A stretch of DNA of 64,000 bases from Bacillus siamensis KCTC 13613 (GCF_000262045.1 NZ_AJVF01000041.1:124001-188000), one strand, 5' to 3'; positions 16,847-28,405 are shown, numbered from the stretch's first letter. Numbers and translations: made by a program. The notes: generated by a model from the letters alone, not told the origin.

Positions 16847-19800
16847 TTGTCTTTTGTTCATCTGCAAGTGCATAGCGGCTACAGCCTGTTAAACAGCGCC
16901 GCTTCTGTAAAAGATCTTGTTACACAAGCGAAGGAGCTCGGTTATTCTTCATTGGCGCTGACGGACGAAAATGTGCTGTACGGCGCCATTGAGTTTTATA
17001 AAGCATGCAAGTCAAACGGAATAAAGCCGATTATCGGTCTGACGGCTTCTATATACACGGACGAAACGGAACTTGAAGCACGCCCGCTTGTTCTTTTGGC
17101 GGAGACAAATACCGGTTATCAGAACCTGCTGAAAATCTCAAGTGCGCTGCAATCCATAGCAAAGGGCGGCATGAAGCGAAAATGGATGAAGAGCTATCAT
17201 GAGGGGCTGATCGCCATTACACCCGGTGAAAACGGGTACATTGAAAGTCTGCTGCAAGCCGGGAAATTTGAAGAAGCGGTCAAAGCTGCCGAAGGATTCC
17301 GGGAACTGTTCGGAGAAGACCGTTTTTATTTAGGATACCAGCCGTTCAAAGGTCATGAGACGTTATCGGAAGATATTCTCCGCCTGTCAGCCGAGACGGA
17401 AATCCCAGTCTGCGCTGCGGGGGATGTCCGTTATATCAAGAAAGAAGATCAAGATGCGTACCGCTGTCTGTGCGCCATTAAAGCCGGTGAGAAATGGGAG
17501 GATCAGAGCGGGAATCTGCCGGATTTACACTTGAGGCCGCCTGAAGAGATGGCGGAGCTTTACACGCAGCATCCGGAAGCGATTGAAGCATCCGCGCGTA
17601 TCGCCGGGCAATGCCGGGTCGATGTCAGCCTCGGACAGACACGCCTTCCGTCTTTTCCGGCGCCGGACGGCAAATCAGCCGATGATTATTTGGCGGAAGT
17701 CTGTCACGAGGGGCTGCGTCTCCGTTTCGGCACTCCTGATGAGCGCGCCGTCCGCCGGCTTGAATATGAGCTGGACGTCATCAGGCGCATGAAATTCAGT
17801 GATTATTTTCTCATCGTATGGGACTTTATGAAGTACGCGCATGAAAAGGGCATTGTGACAGGCCCGGGAAGAGGATCTGCGGCAGGCTCGCTTGTCGCTT
17901 ACTCTCTTTTCATTACAGACGTGGATCCGCTGAAACATTCTCTGCTGTTTGAAAGGTTTCTTAATCCGGAGAGGATCAGCATGCCCGATATTGATATCGA
18001 TTTCCCAGATACGAGAAGGGATGAGGTCATTCAGTATGTACAAAATAAGTACGGGGCCATGCACGTCGCTCAGATTATCACCTTCGGAACATTGGCCGCA
18101 AAGGCGGCGTTAAGAGACACCGGGAGAGTGTTCGGAATCAGTCCGAAAGAAGCTGACCAGCTTGCCCGCCTGATTCCGTCAAAGCCGGGAATGACGCTTG
18201 AGGAAGCGAGGCGGCAGTCCGCTCAGCTGAACAGGCGGCTGTCTGAATCCGCCGTTCTTCATAAAGTGTTTCAGGTCGCCAGAAAAATTGAAGGTCTTCC
18301 GAGGCATACGTCAACACACGCGGCCGGCGTTGTTCTCAGTAAAGATCCGCTTTCTGAAGTTGTCCCTCTTCAAGAAGGGCATGACGGCGTGTATTTAACG
18401 CAGTATGCGATGGATCACTTGGAAGATCTGGGTCTTTTGAAAATGGACTTTTTAGGTTTGCGCAACCTGACGCTTATTGAATCCATTAAAACGATGATTG
18501 AAAAAGAGACGAATACGAAAATTGATTTTTCTGAGATTTCTTACCAGGATGAAAAAACGTTCTCCCTATTGTCAGACGGCGATACGACGGGCATTTTTCA
18601 GCTGGAATCATCAGGAATGAGAAGCGTGCTGAAGCGTTTGAAGCCGTCGAGGCTTGAAGACATTGTCGCGGTGAATGCGCTTTACAGACCGGGACCGATG
18701 GAAAATATTCCATTATTTATTGATCGGAAGCATGGGCGGGCGCGTGTGGAAGTGCCGCATGAGGATGTAAGAAATATTCTCAGTGACACGTATGGCGTCA
18801 TCGTCTATCAGGAGCAGATTATGATGATCGCTTCGCGGATGGCAGGGTTTTCATTAGGTGAAGCGGATCTGCTCAGACGGGCTGTCAGTAAAAAGCAAAA
18901 GGACATTCTGGACAGAGAGCGAAGCCATTTTGTTGAAGGGTGCTTAAAAAAGGAGTATTCTGTAGTCACTGCAAACGAGGTCTACGATCTGATTGTCAAA
19001 TTCGCCAACTACGGATTTAACAGAAGCCATGCTGTCGCATACAGCATGATCGGCTATCAGCTCGCCTATTTAAAAGCGCACTATCCTTTATATTTTATGT
19101 GCGGTCTTTTGACGAGCGTCATCGGCAATGAGGACAAAATATCGCAATATCTGCATGAAGCGAAGGGGAGCGGGATCCAAGTTCTTCCGCCGTCAATAAA
19201 CAAGAGCGGTTTTCCGTTTGCGCCGGAAAACGGAGCCGTCAGATACAGTTTGCGGGCCGTGAAAAACGTAGGCGTCTCGGCAGTGAAAGATATTTATAAA
19301 GCAAGAACACATAAACCGTTCGAGGATCTTTTCGATTTCTGCTTTCGCGTACCTGCAAAAAGCGTGAATCGGAAAACAATCGAAGCCCTTATATTTTCTG
19401 GCGCCATGGACGAATTCAATCAAAACCGCGCCTCCTTGCTGGCCTCCGTTGATGTCGCTTTAGAGCACGCTGAACTTTTTCGTGCAGACGATGACCAAAT
19501 GGGATTGTTTTTGGAAGAATCGTTTTCCATTAAGCCAAAATATGTCGAGGCTGAGGAATTTCCGCTCGTGGACAAGCTTCGGTTTGAAAAAGAAGCTCTC
19601 GGTGTTTATTTCTCAAGCCATCCTTTGTCCGCTTTCAGGGATCTCTTGAAAAAACGGGGTGCGCAAGCGATCGCAAAAGCGCGTCAGGCGCCTAAGGGGC
19701 AGCTGTCGATCGGCGCTTTGCTCGCAGGCATCAAAACGATTCGGACAAAGACAGGTCAGCATATGGCGTTTCTCACATTAAGCGACGAAACGGGAGAAAT

Positions 19801-20185
19801 GGAAGCCGTCGTGTTTCCTGACCAATACAGAAGGCTGTCTCCGCTGTTAAAAGAAGGCGCGCTTTTATTCGCCGCCGGAAAAATGGAAGAGCGGCAGGAG
19901 AAGACCCAATTCATCATGTCATCCGCCTCTCTCCTTGAGGAGACGGAGACAGACAGAGCGCCGTCTGTTTACATCAAAATCGAAGGCAGCCGGCACAATC
20001 AGGAGTTTTTGGAAAAGATGAAGCGTATTTTACTGGAGCATAAAGGGGAAACCGGCGTTTATCTGTATTATGAAAAAGACAAGCAGACCATCAGGCTGCC
20101 CGACACCTTTCATATTCAGGCGGACCATCAGGCGTTGTACCGTTTAAAAGAGCTGCTGGGCCGCGAAAACGTCGTGTTAAAATAG
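16847..20185 (+). CDS. dnaE: DNA polymerase III alpha subunit DnaE (lagging-strand / primer extension)
   Basis: 1112 aa C-family polymerase. It extends RNA primers and hands over to PolC, and can bypass lesions. Domains: N-terminal PHP (LHSGYS-like HLQVHSGYSLLNS, residues 1-~210), palm with the catalytic PDIDIDFPDTRRDEV acidic block (about 380-395), fingers, tandem HhH near 800-870, and C-terminal OB fold (about 960-1050). There is no exonuclease insertion, as in all DnaE. The start is TTG 16847, 8 nt after GAAAGGAG; the GTG three codons earlier overlaps that site. Confidence 0.97.
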   Translation: MSFVHLQVHSGYSLLNSAASVKDLVTQAKELGYSSLALTDENVLYGAIEFYKACKSNGIKPIIGLTASIYTDETELEARPLVLLAETNTGYQNLLKISSALQSIAKGGMKRKWMKSYHEGLIAITPGENGYIESLLQAGKFEEAVKAAEGFRELFGEDRFYLGYQPFKGHETLSEDILRLSAETEIPVCAAGDVRYIKKEDQDAYRCLCAIKAGEKWEDQSGNLPDLHLRPPEEMAELYTQHPEAIEASARIAGQCRVDVSLGQTRLPSFPAPDGKSADDYLAEVCHEGLRLRFGTPDERAVRRLEYELDVIRRMKFSDYFLIVWDFMKYAHEKGIVTGPGRGSAAGSLVAYSLFITDVDPLKHSLLFERFLNPERISMPDIDIDFPDTRRDEVIQYVQNKYGAMHVAQIITFGTLAAKAALRDTGRVFGISPKEADQLARLIPSKPGMTLEEARRQSAQLNRRLSESAVLHKVFQVARKIEGLPRHTSTHAAGVVLSKDPLSEVVPLQEGHDGVYLTQYAMDHLEDLGLLKMDFLGLRNLTLIESIKTMIEKETNTKIDFSEISYQDEKTFSLLSDGDTTGIFQLESSGMRSVLKRLKPSRLEDIVAVNALYRPGPMENIPLFIDRKHGRARVEVPHEDVRNILSDTYGVIVYQEQIMMIASRMAGFSLGEADLLRRAVSKKQKDILDRERSHFVEGCLKKEYSVVTANEVYDLIVKFANYGFNRSHAVAYSMIGYQLAYLKAHYPLYFMCGLLTSVIGNEDKISQYLHEAKGSGIQVLPPSINKSGFPFAPENGAVRYSLRAVKNVGVSAVKDIYKARTHKPFEDLFDFCFRVPAKSVNRKTIEALIFSGAMDEFNQNRASLLASVDVALEHAELFRADDDQMGLFLEESFSIKPKYVEAEEFPLVDKLRFEKEALGVYFSSHPLSAFRDLLKKRGAQAIAKARQAPKGQLSIGALLAGIKTIRTKTGQHMAFLTLSDETGEMEAVVFPDQYRRLSPLLKEGALLFAAGKMEERQEKTQFIMSSASLLEETETDRAPSVYIKIEGSRHNQEFLEKMKRILLEHKGETGVYLYYEKDKQTIRLPDTFHIQADHQALYRLKELLGRENVVLK

Positions 20186-20209
20186 TGGTAACAACAATGG
20201 TTTTGTTAT

Positions 20210-20226
20210 ACAATTGAAACAATTGT
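20210..20226. promoter_or_regulatory. 17-bp palindrome upstream of ytsJ
   Basis: ACAATTGAAACAATTGT is a perfect 7-3-7 inverted repeat, 99 bp before the ytsJ start and only 24 bp after dnaE. No T run follows, so it is not a classical terminator. Candidate operator; the binding protein is unknown. Confidence 0.5.
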
Positions 20227-20324
20227 GCTATCTTATTTAAAGATTCTGAAATTTTCCACCTCCAGAGATTGTACCAGTCTATGCGGCAGAATATGTAACA
20301 AAGTACTTAAAAGGAGTGTTTAGC

Positions 20325-21557
20325 ATGTCATTAAGAGAAGAAGCGTTACATTTACACAAAGTAAACCAAGGAAAGCTTGAATCAAAAGCAAAGGTGGAAG
20401 TCAGAAATGCGGACGATTTAAGCCTTGCCTACTCTCCGGGGGTAGCTGAGCCTTGTAAAGAGATTTATGACGATAAAAATAAAGTATATGATTATACAAT
20501 GAAGGGGAACATGGTAGCAGTCGTAACAGACGGATCAGCGGTTCTCGGTCTCGGAAATATCGGGCCTGAAGCTTCACTTCCGGTCATGGAAGGAAAAGCG
20601 GTTCTGTTCAAAAGCTTCGCGGGCGTGGATGCATTCCCGATCGCGCTCAACACAAACGACGTGGACAAAATCATCGACACGGTGAAGCTGCTTGAACCGA
20701 CATTCGGCGGTGTCAATCTTGAAGATATTGCAGCGCCGAACTGTTTTATCATTGAAGAGCGCCTGAAAAAAGAAACAAACATTCCGGTTTTCCACGATGA
20801 TCAGCATGGTACTGCCATCGTAACCGTAGCCGGACTTGTAAACGCGCTGAAATTATCAGGAAAATCCATGTCATCCATTAAAGTTGTGGCAAACGGAGCG
20901 GGAGCGGCAGGCATCGCGATCATCAAGCTTCTTTACCATTTCGGCGTTCGCGATATCGTGATGTGCGACTCTAAAGGAGCCATTTACGAAGGGCGTCCTG
21001 CCGGCATGAATGCGGTGAAAAACGAAGTGGCCAAGTTTACAAACCAAGACCGCAATGACGGTTCGCTGCAGGATGTCATTAAAGATGCAGACGTCTTTAT
21101 CGGCGTATCAGTCGAAGGCGCTTTGACAAAAGAAATGGTGGAAAGCATGGCGAAAGATCCGATTATTTTCGCAATGGCCAACCCGAATCCGGAAATCATG
21201 CCTGAAGACGCGCGCGCAGCCGGCGCAAGCGTAATCGGAACAGGCCGTTCTGACTTCCCGAACCAGGTCAACAACGTACTTGCATTCCCTGGAATCTTCC
21301 GCGGAGCGCTTGACGTTCGCGCGACTCATATCAACGAAGAAATGAAAATAGCTGCGGTTGAAGCGATTGCTTCTCTCGTTTCAGAGGATGAATTAAGCGC
21401 GGAGTATGTCATCCCGGCTCCATTTGACAAACGCGTGGCTCCTGCCGTTGCGAAAGCCGTTGCGAAAGCGGCGATGGAAACGGGCGTCGCCAGAATTACG
21501 GTCGACCCTGAGGAAGTGGCTGAAAAAACAAGACAGCTTACGGTCATCGGCGAATAA
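20325..21557 (+). CDS. ytsJ: NADP-dependent malic enzyme YtsJ
   Basis: 410 aa. Oxidatively decarboxylates malate to pyruvate, producing NADPH; in B. subtilis this is the main malic enzyme for growth on malate. The N-terminal malic domain holds LAYSPGVAEPC and the VTDGSAVLGLGNIGP block; the metal-binding FHDDQHGTA motif and the dinucleotide-binding VVANGAGAAGIA glycine loop follow. There is no phosphotransacetylase extension. ATG 20325 follows AAGGAG at 8 nt. Confidence 0.95.
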   Translation: MSLREEALHLHKVNQGKLESKAKVEVRNADDLSLAYSPGVAEPCKEIYDDKNKVYDYTMKGNMVAVVTDGSAVLGLGNIGPEASLPVMEGKAVLFKSFAGVDAFPIALNTNDVDKIIDTVKLLEPTFGGVNLEDIAAPNCFIIEERLKKETNIPVFHDDQHGTAIVTVAGLVNALKLSGKSMSSIKVVANGAGAAGIAIIKLLYHFGVRDIVMCDSKGAIYEGRPAGMNAVKNEVAKFTNQDRNDGSLQDVIKDADVFIGVSVEGALTKEMVESMAKDPIIFAMANPNPEIMPEDARAAGASVIGTGRSDFPNQVNNVLAFPGIFRGALDVRATHINEEMKIAAVEAIASLVSEDELSAEYVIPAPFDKRVAPAVAKAVAKAAMETGVARITVDPEEVAEKTRQLTVIGE

Positions 21558-21883
21558 TAACACAAAAAGAATTGGCAGCGCGTTGGGAAAAACAACGCGC
21601 TGCTGTTCAATATACGGACTGCTGGCATTTTTTTAAGGGCAGGTCTTAAAAAAATTTCAGCAGAATCCTTATTTCTTTTGAAAACGCTGACAGATAAGGC
21701 TGAGCAACGCTTTTAAAGGTCTGTCATCCGTCCGTTTCCGCCTGCTTTTCAGCAAAAAATGTCGAATGGAGGATGACACCGTTTGACAAAAAAAGTACAA
21801 TAGTTTCGGTAAAGTTATTATTAAGTCTATCTAATCGGAAGACATGCAGTGAAGAGAACCCTTCACAAAAGGGAGGTAATCAT
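21558..21883 (+). other. 326-bp ytsJ-accD intergenic region
   Basis: No credible ORF. It holds an 11-bp perfect stem GCAGCGCGTTG / CAACGCGCTGC at 21575-21603 (ytsJ terminator without a T run). It also has a 7-bp inverted repeat TGACAGA...TCTGTCA at 21688-21694 and 21720-21726. A TTGACA at 21783-21788 could be the accDA -35, but no -10 sits at 17 bp; TATTAT at 21816-21821 is an alternative -10. Confidence 0.5.
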
Positions 21884-22756
21884 TTGTTAAAGGATATATT
21901 CACAAAAAAGAAAAAATATGCTTCCGTGCCGTCTGAGCAGGCAAAACATGATGTTCCGGAAGGCATTATGACAAAGTGCCCCAAATGTAAAAAAATCATG
22001 CTCACAAAAGAGTTAGATAAAAACCTGCGCGTCTGCATGAACTGCGGGCATCATTTCCCGATGAATGCAAAGCAGCGCATTGAAATCCTCCTGGATGAAA
22101 ATTCATTCGAAGAATTCAACCAGGGAATGATATCTGAAAACCCGCTCGGTTTCCCGGGATACTTAGAAAAAATCGAAAAAGACCGTGAGAAAACATCGCA
22201 GAATGAAGCGGTTGTTACCGGAAAAGGGACCATCAGCGGATTCCCTGCCGTGATCGCGATCATGGATTCGACATTCCGCATGGGCAGCATGGGCTCGGTT
22301 GTCGGCGAAAAAATCACGCTGGCAATTGAAAAAGCGAAAGAGGAAAAAGTCCCGTTCATCATCTTTACCGCTTCCGGCGGCGCACGTATGCAGGAAGGGG
22401 TCTTAAGCCTTATGCAGATGGCGAAGACAAGCTCTGCATTGAAACTGTTCAGTGAAGAGCAGGGGCTGATTATTTCGGTTATGACCCACCCTACGACTGG
22501 CGGCGTATCGGCCAGTTTCGCGTCTCTCGGTGATTATAATTTCGCTGAACCGGGCGCCTTGATCGGATTTGCCGGAAGACGTATTATTGAACAGACGATC
22601 GGAGAAAAACTGCCGGAAGATTTCCAGACGGCGGAATTTTTATTAAAGCACGGCCAGCTTGATGCGGTGATTCACAGAAACGACATGAAAGACAAACTCG
22701 CATTTCTGCTGGACATGCACCAAACAGGAGGTGAGCATGAGTGGCTGCAAGATTAG
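21884..22756 (+). CDS. accD: Acetyl-CoA carboxylase carboxyltransferase subunit beta
   Basis: 290 aa. With AccA it moves the carboxyl group from biotin to acetyl-CoA to give malonyl-CoA for fatty acid synthesis. An N-terminal C4 zinc ribbon (CPKCKK...CMNCG, about residues 33-56) precedes the crotonase-fold carboxyltransferase domain ([22 protein letters not shown]). The start is TTG 21884 after GGGAGGT; the longer frame would begin inside the presumed promoter. accA overlaps its 3' end by 16 bp. Confidence 0.96.
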   Translation: MLKDIFTKKKKYASVPSEQAKHDVPEGIMTKCPKCKKIMLTKELDKNLRVCMNCGHHFPMNAKQRIEILLDENSFEEFNQGMISENPLGFPGYLEKIEKDREKTSQNEAVVTGKGTISGFPAVIAIMDSTFRMGSMGSVVGEKITLAIEKAKEEKVPFIIFTASGGARMQEGVLSLMQMAKTSSALKLFSEEQGLIISVMTHPTTGGVSASFASLGDYNFAEPGALIGFAGRRIIEQTIGEKLPEDFQTAEFLLKHGQLDAVIHRNDMKDKLAFLLDMHQTGGEHEWLQD

Positions 22757-23718
22757 AATTTGAAAAACCGGTGATTGAACTGCAGACAAAAATCGCCGAA
22801 CTGAAAAAATTCACCCAAGATTCGGAGATGGATTTAAGCGCTGAAATCGCAAGGCTTGAAGACCGGCTCAGCAAGCTCCAGGATGAAATTTATAAAAACC
22901 TGAAGCCTTGGGACAGAGTGCAGATCGCACGCCTTCCCGAACGGCCGACGACCCTTGATTACATTCAATACCTGTTTACCGACTTTTTTGAGTGCCACGG
23001 AGACAGAACATACGGAGACGATGCTGCGATTGTCGGCGGAGTTGCCAAATATCACGGCATGCCGGTCACCGTCATCGGTCATCAGCGCGGAAAAGACACG
23101 AAAGAAAACCTTGTCCGCAATTTCGGAATGCCTCACCCTGAAGGCTACCGTAAAGCGCTTCGCCTCATGAAGCAGGCGGATAAGTTTAACCGCCCGATTA
23201 TCTGCTTCATCGACACGAAGGGAGCGTATCCGGGCAAAGCGGCGGAGGAACGAGGACAAAGTGAAGCCATTGCTAAGAACCTGTTCGAAATGGCCGGCCT
23301 GACAGTGCCTGTCGTTTGTATCGTCATCGGCGAAGGCGGCAGCGGAGGGGCGCTTGCATTAGGTGTGGGCAACCGCATGCTGATGCTGGAGAACTCGACG
23401 TATTCCGTTATTTCTCCTGAAGGAGCCGCGTCCATTTTGTGGAAAGATTCCAGCCTTGCCAAAAAAGCGGCTGAAACCATGAAGATTACTGCGCCCGATT
23501 TATTAGAATTAGGAATTATAGATAATATGATTAAAGAAGTGAAGGGCGGAGCTCACCATGACATCAAGCAGCAGGCGGGCTACATTGACGGCATCCTAAA
23601 AGAAACATTAAAATCTCTTCTCCCATTGAACGCCGAAGAATTGATCTCACAGCGCTACGAAAAATACAAAGCCATCGGAAAAGTTTCGGTTGAGGATCAA
23701 TATATCGGGGCAAACTGA
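22741..23718 (+). CDS. accA: Acetyl-CoA carboxylase carboxyltransferase subunit alpha
   Basis: 325 aa partner of AccD in the alpha2-beta2 carboxyltransferase. An N-terminal coiled region (1-60) precedes the crotonase-fold domain with [21 protein letters not shown] and [12 protein letters not shown] (oxyanion/CoA region). The GTG start at 22741 has AGGAGGTG inside the end of accD; the overlap implies translational coupling and 1:1 synthesis. It ends at a terminator before pfkA. Confidence 0.96.
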   Translation: MAARLEFEKPVIELQTKIAELKKFTQDSEMDLSAEIARLEDRLSKLQDEIYKNLKPWDRVQIARLPERPTTLDYIQYLFTDFFECHGDRTYGDDAAIVGGVAKYHGMPVTVIGHQRGKDTKENLVRNFGMPHPEGYRKALRLMKQADKFNRPIICFIDTKGAYPGKAAEERGQSEAIAKNLFEMAGLTVPVVCIVIGEGGSGGALALGVGNRMLMLENSTYSVISPEGAASILWKDSSLAKKAAETMKITAPDLLELGIIDNMIKEVKGGAHHDIKQQAGYIDGILKETLKSLLPLNAEELISQRYEKYKAIGKVSVEDQYIGAN

Positions 23719-23721
23719 ATA

Positions 23722-23760
23722 GACGTGAAGCCTATGGCTCACGTTTATTTTTTGTGTTTT
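23722..23760 (+). terminator. Terminator after accDA
   Basis: ACGTGAAGCC / GGCTCACGT stem with one bulged A and a TAT loop, followed by T-rich sequence. Confidence 0.75.
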
Positions 23761-23782
23761 TTGTGATATTCCTTAAATTTTA

Positions 23783-23811
23783 TTTAAAAACAGTTTATTT
23801 AATTGTATAAT
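23783..23811 (+). promoter_or_regulatory. Sigma-A promoter of pfkA-pyk
   Basis: TTTAAA (23783-23788), 17-bp spacer, perfect TATAAT (23806-23811). A leader of about 90 nt follows, with a small TCATTG / CAATGA hairpin; no regulator site recognised. Confidence 0.65.
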
Positions 23812-23906
23812 AGGTAAGGTTTCATGGGAGCTCAGGCGTCCCTTTTCATTGTTTTAGGGCAATGATCATGATATGTTTAACATATATATGTTGCTGAGGT
23901 GAATAG

Positions 23907-24869
<963 letters not shown>

Positions 24870-24908
24870 GACGGACGAAGCTGAAGATTTCAGAAGGAAG
24901 TGAACGAG

Positions 24909-26666
24909 TTGAAAAAAACAAAAATCGTTTGTACAATCGGTCCGGCCAGTGAAAGTGTAGAAATGCTGACAAAATTGATGGAAGCGGGTATGAACGTTGC
25001 CCGTCTGAATTTTTCACACGGTGATTTCGAAGAGCACGGCGCAAGAATCAAAAACATCAGAGAAGCAAGCAAAAAGCTCGGCAAAAACGTGGGGATTCTC
25101 CTCGATACGAAAGGCCCGGAAATCCGCACGCACGATATGGAAAACGGCGCGCTTGAGCTTCAGGCGGGAAATGAAATTATCGTTTCTACAAAACAGGTGC
25201 TGGGAACGCTTGAAAAATTCTCAGTTTCTTATGAAGGCCTGGCAGACGACGTGTCAGCAGGGTCTATCATCCTGCTGGATGACGGTTTAATCGGATTGGA
25301 AGTGATTGAATCAAATCCGGAAAAACAAGAAATCAAAACAAAAATCTTAAACAGCGGCACGCTGAAAAATAAAAAAGGCGTAAACGTTCCCGGCGTCAGC
25401 GTCAACCTTCCGGGAATTACTGAAAAAGACGCTAAAGACATCGTCTTCGGTATCGAGCAAGGCGTTGATTTCATCGCTGCGTCATTTGTACGCCGCTCTA
25501 CGGATGTTCTGGAAATCCGCGAATTGCTTGAAGAGCATAACGCGTCTGACATTCAAATCATCCCTAAAATTGAGAACCAGGAAGGCGTAGACAATCTGGA
25601 TGCGATCCTGGAAGTATCTGACGGCTTAATGGTAGCGCGCGGAGACCTCGGCGTAGAGATTCCGGCTGAAGAAGTGCCGCTCGTGCAAAAAGAAATGATC
25701 AAAAAATGCAACGCGCTCGGCAAACCGGTTATTACCGCGACTCAAATGCTCGACAGCATGCAGCGCAACCCACGTCCGACACGCGCTGAAGCAAGTGACG
25801 TTGCCAACGCTATTTTCGACGGCACAGATGCGATCATGCTTTCCGGTGAAACGGCTGCGGGACAATATCCTGTTGAGGCGGTTCAAACAATGTTTAACAT
25901 CGCCACACGCACGGAAGAATCTCTGAACTACAAAGAAATTCTGTCTAAACGCAGAGATCAGGTCGGCATGACAATTACCGATGCAATCGGCCAATCCGTT
26001 GCACACACGGCGATCAATCTGAACGCGGCAGCTATCGTTACGCCTACAGAAAGCGGCCATACGGCGCGTATGATCGCGAAATACCGTCCGCAGGCTCCGA
26101 TTGTAGCCGTTACAGTGAATGAGTCTGTATCACGCAAACTCGGCCTTGTATTCGGTGTCTTCCCGGCAAGCGGCCAAAACGCGAATTCTACAGATGAAAT
26201 GCTTGAAGATGCAGTTCAAAAATCACTTGACAGCGGACTCGTGAAACACGGTGATCTGATTGTCATTACAGCCGGTTCTGTCGGTGAATCAGGCACGACG
26301 AATCTGATGAAAGTCCACACTGTCGGCAGCGTAATCGCAAAAGGACAAGGCATCGGACGCAAATCAGCATTCGGTCCGGTTGTTGTTGCAAAAAATGCGA
26401 AGGAAGCTGAACAAAAAATGACAGACGGCGCAGTATTGGTTGCTTCAAGCACTGACCGTGACATGATCGCTTCGCTTGAAAAAGCATCAGCACTCATCAC
26501 GGAAGAAGGCGGTCTGACAAGCCATGCCGCAGTAGTCGGTTTAAGCTTGGGCATTCCGGTTATCGTTGGTCTGGAGAACGCAACTTCAGTTTTAACAGAC
26601 GGACAGGTTATCACAGTTGACGCTGCCCGCGGCGCTGTGTATGAAGGCCGCGCAAGCGTTCTTTAA
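24909..26666 (+). CDS. pyk: Pyruvate kinase with C-terminal PEP-utilizer domain
   Basis: 585 aa. Converts PEP and ADP to pyruvate and ATP. The barrel has [20 protein letters not shown], the catalytic-Lys signature [10 protein letters not shown] and [10 protein letters not shown]. Beyond the usual ~475 residues there is an extra domain (about 480-585) of the PEP-utilizer mobile type with [11 protein letters not shown], which in PEP synthase/PTS EI carries the phospho-His; Bacillus and Geobacillus enzymes share this. The start is TTG 24909, 8 nt after GGAAG, not the GTG three codons earlier. Confidence 0.97.
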   Translation: MKKTKIVCTIGPASESVEMLTKLMEAGMNVARLNFSHGDFEEHGARIKNIREASKKLGKNVGILLDTKGPEIRTHDMENGALELQAGNEIIVSTKQVLGTLEKFSVSYEGLADDVSAGSIILLDDGLIGLEVIESNPEKQEIKTKILNSGTLKNKKGVNVPGVSVNLPGITEKDAKDIVFGIEQGVDFIAASFVRRSTDVLEIRELLEEHNASDIQIIPKIENQEGVDNLDAILEVSDGLMVARGDLGVEIPAEEVPLVQKEMIKKCNALGKPVITATQMLDSMQRNPRPTRAEASDVANAIFDGTDAIMLSGETAAGQYPVEAVQTMFNIATRTEESLNYKEILSKRRDQVGMTITDAIGQSVAHTAINLNAAAIVTPTESGHTARMIAKYRPQAPIVAVTVNESVSRKLGLVFGVFPASGQNANSTDEMLEDAVQKSLDSGLVKHGDLIVITAGSVGESGTTNLMKVHTVGSVIAKGQGIGRKSAFGPVVVAKNAKEAEQKMTDGAVLVASSTDRDMIASLEKASALITEEGGLTSHAAVVGLSLGIPVIVGLENATSVLTDGQVITVDAARGAVYEGRASVL

Positions 26667-26675
26667 ACAGCTTTA

Positions 26676-26708
26676 AAAAAGAGAGGGGGGGTTCTCCCTT
26701 CTCTTTTG
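26676..26708 (+). terminator. Terminator after pyk
   Basis: AAAAGAGAGGG / CCCTTCTCTTTT-type stem with internal mismatch, ending in TTTTGTCTTT. Confidence 0.75.
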
Positions 26709-26777
26709 TCTTTAGGTTGATTTTCCTATTCCCATGCGGACGGTGACGCGCTTTTAGAAGGACAGGAGGGCAGAAAA

Positions 26778-27161
26778 ATGAGAGTTTTATTCTTACTGTT
26801 TATCGTGTGTCCGGCAATTGAAATCGGCTTGTTTCTGCTGGCGGGAAAATGGCTCGGCGTTTTTCCGACCGTCCTTCTCATCATTTTGACAGGCGTGCTG
26901 GGCGCCTTGGTGGCAAAAAGACAGGGAATTGATGTATATCATCGGGTGATGCGCGACCTGCAGCACGGCAGCATGCCGGGGGACGCGCTTCTTGACGGAA
27001 TATGCGTCTTTATCGGAGGCCTGCTTTTGATGCTTCCGGGTTTTTTGTCCGATATTGCAGGGGCCTGTCTTCTGATTCCGTTCACTCGGAACCGCATGAA
27101 GCCGCTTTTGTTCAAATGGCTGAGAGGAATGTCAAAAAACAAGCGGATCATTATCAAATAA
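26778..27161 (+). CDS. fxsA: FxsA family cytoplasmic-membrane protein
   Basis: 127 aa. Hydrophobic helices at about 1-20, 26-44 and 75-95 with the FxsA hallmark PAIEIGLFLLAGKWLG and a GFLSDIAGACLLIPFTR segment. In E. coli FxsA (suppressor of F exclusion) binds the phage T7-exclusion protein PifA; the Bacillus role is unknown (named YtzA in B. subtilis). AGGAGG before ATG 26778. Shares a bidirectional terminator with ytvI. Confidence 0.9.
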   Translation: MRVLFLLFIVCPAIEIGLFLLAGKWLGVFPTVLLIILTGVLGALVAKRQGIDVYHRVMRDLQHGSMPGDALLDGICVFIGGLLLMLPGFLSDIAGACLLIPFTRNRMKPLLFKWLRGMSKNKRIIIK

Positions 27162-27197
27162 AAACGGCAGCCTTTTTGCAGGGCTGCCGTTTTTATT
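27158..27197. terminator. Bidirectional terminator fxsA/ytvI
   Basis: 15-bp stem ATAAAAACGGCAGCC / GGCTGCCGTTTTTAT; A and T runs on both sides serve both strands. Confidence 0.9.
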
Positions 27198-28308
27198 TGG
27201 ACTGAACAGTAATATAGGCCCATATTTCTTTTAAAGCGCCCGTTGTGATAAAGGCCTGAATGAAAACGAGCAGCGCAGGCCCCGCAGCCAGTCCTAAAAT
27301 TCCGAACAGCTTAAAGCCGGCAAACAGGGCGATTAAGGTCGCAAGCGGATCAAGCCCGATTGACTTGCTTAAAATCTTCGGCTCCGTCAGCTGGCGCTGA
27401 ATGAGAACCACAATATATAAAATACCGAGACCGATCGCTTGGGGAAGCTGACCGGCAATGGCCAAATACATAATCCAAGGAACAAATACCGATCCGGCGC
27501 CGAGATACGGGAGAAGATCCACCAGGCCGATAAAAAAGGCAATGGTCGCCGCATGCTCAATTCCTAAAAGAAACAGTCCGATAAAGACAATGATCATCGT
27601 AAAAAGGATGAGCACGGCCTGCGCCTTAATGAAACCGGCCATCGCTTTTTTCAGTTCTCCCGACACAGCCTTGGCGTTTGCCGAAACGCGTTCCGGAAGA
27701 ATGGAATAAAGCATCGCTTTCAGCTTGTGCCAGTCCTTAGTCATAAAAAAAGTCGCCAGCATTGCGAATACGAAGACAGCAGCCGTATTGGGAAGGAAGG
27801 CAATCCATTTCGGCACCAGCTCTAAAAGATGTGAAAGCATCAGCCCCGCATTTTTAGCGGCTGTATCACCGAGGGTCTGGATATGCGTCACGATGGATGC
27901 CTGCTGATTGGTTTCCAGCCCGTTAAATAAGACAGTCAGCTCGTGGTACAATGGCTGAATGCGGGAAGTGAAGAACTCCTCGCAATACGTTATAAAGGCG
28001 CTGATATGGGGAGGGAGCGTTTTGGCCAGATAGGCGGTTCCCGAGATGATTTCCGCAACGAGAAAAGTCGCCGCGCCAAGAAGAATCAGCAAAAAGAAGG
28101 CCAGGACAATGACTGTATTGACTGATCGGGGCAGCCCCGTCAGTTTGTCCAGCCAGTCAACCACGGGAATGATCGCCGACGACAGAATAAGGGCGATCAG
28201 AAACGGATAAGTTAACGAAAATGAGGCGTAACCGGCCGCTAAAGCGCCGCCGGCCGCAGCTAGTACAAACAGCGCGCGGAAAAAAACAGTTGCATAGTGC
28301 GGATTCAC
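27193..28308 (-). CDS. ytvI: YtvI, AI-2E family transporter / permease
   Basis: 371 aa, about eight transmembrane helices, AI-2E/PerM exporter-like superfamily. Typical features: two N-terminal helices, a long helical region (about 100-190), and the C-terminal GLVDLLPYLGAG motif followed by LTEPKILSKSIGLDPLATLIALF. Substrate unknown; some relatives move autoinducer-2 or ions. The GTG at 28308 with AGGAGG six nt upstream is a better start than the ATG eight codons earlier. Confidence 0.87.
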   Translation of the reverse strand: MNPHYATVFFRALFVLAAAGGALAAGYASFSLTYPFLIALILSSAIIPVVDWLDKLTGLPRSVNTVIVLAFFLLILLGAATFLVAEIISGTAYLAKTLPPHISAFITYCEEFFTSRIQPLYHELTVLFNGLETNQQASIVTHIQTLGDTAAKNAGLMLSHLLELVPKWIAFLPNTAAVFVFAMLATFFMTKDWHKLKAMLYSILPERVSANAKAVSGELKKAMAGFIKAQAVLILFTMIIVFIGLFLLGIEHAATIAFFIGLVDLLPYLGAGSVFVPWIMYLAIAGQLPQAIGLGILYIVVLIQRQLTEPKILSKSIGLDPLATLIALFAGFKLFGILGLAAGPALLVFIQAFITTGALKEIWAYITVQSK

Positions 28309-28405
28309 ATCGATCCTCCTCTCGGTCGGCACGTCCTATTACATTAGTTTATTCGTCAAAAAAAAGGATATGAATACAGTTATGATGAAGGATGGTGCTT
28401 TCAGG

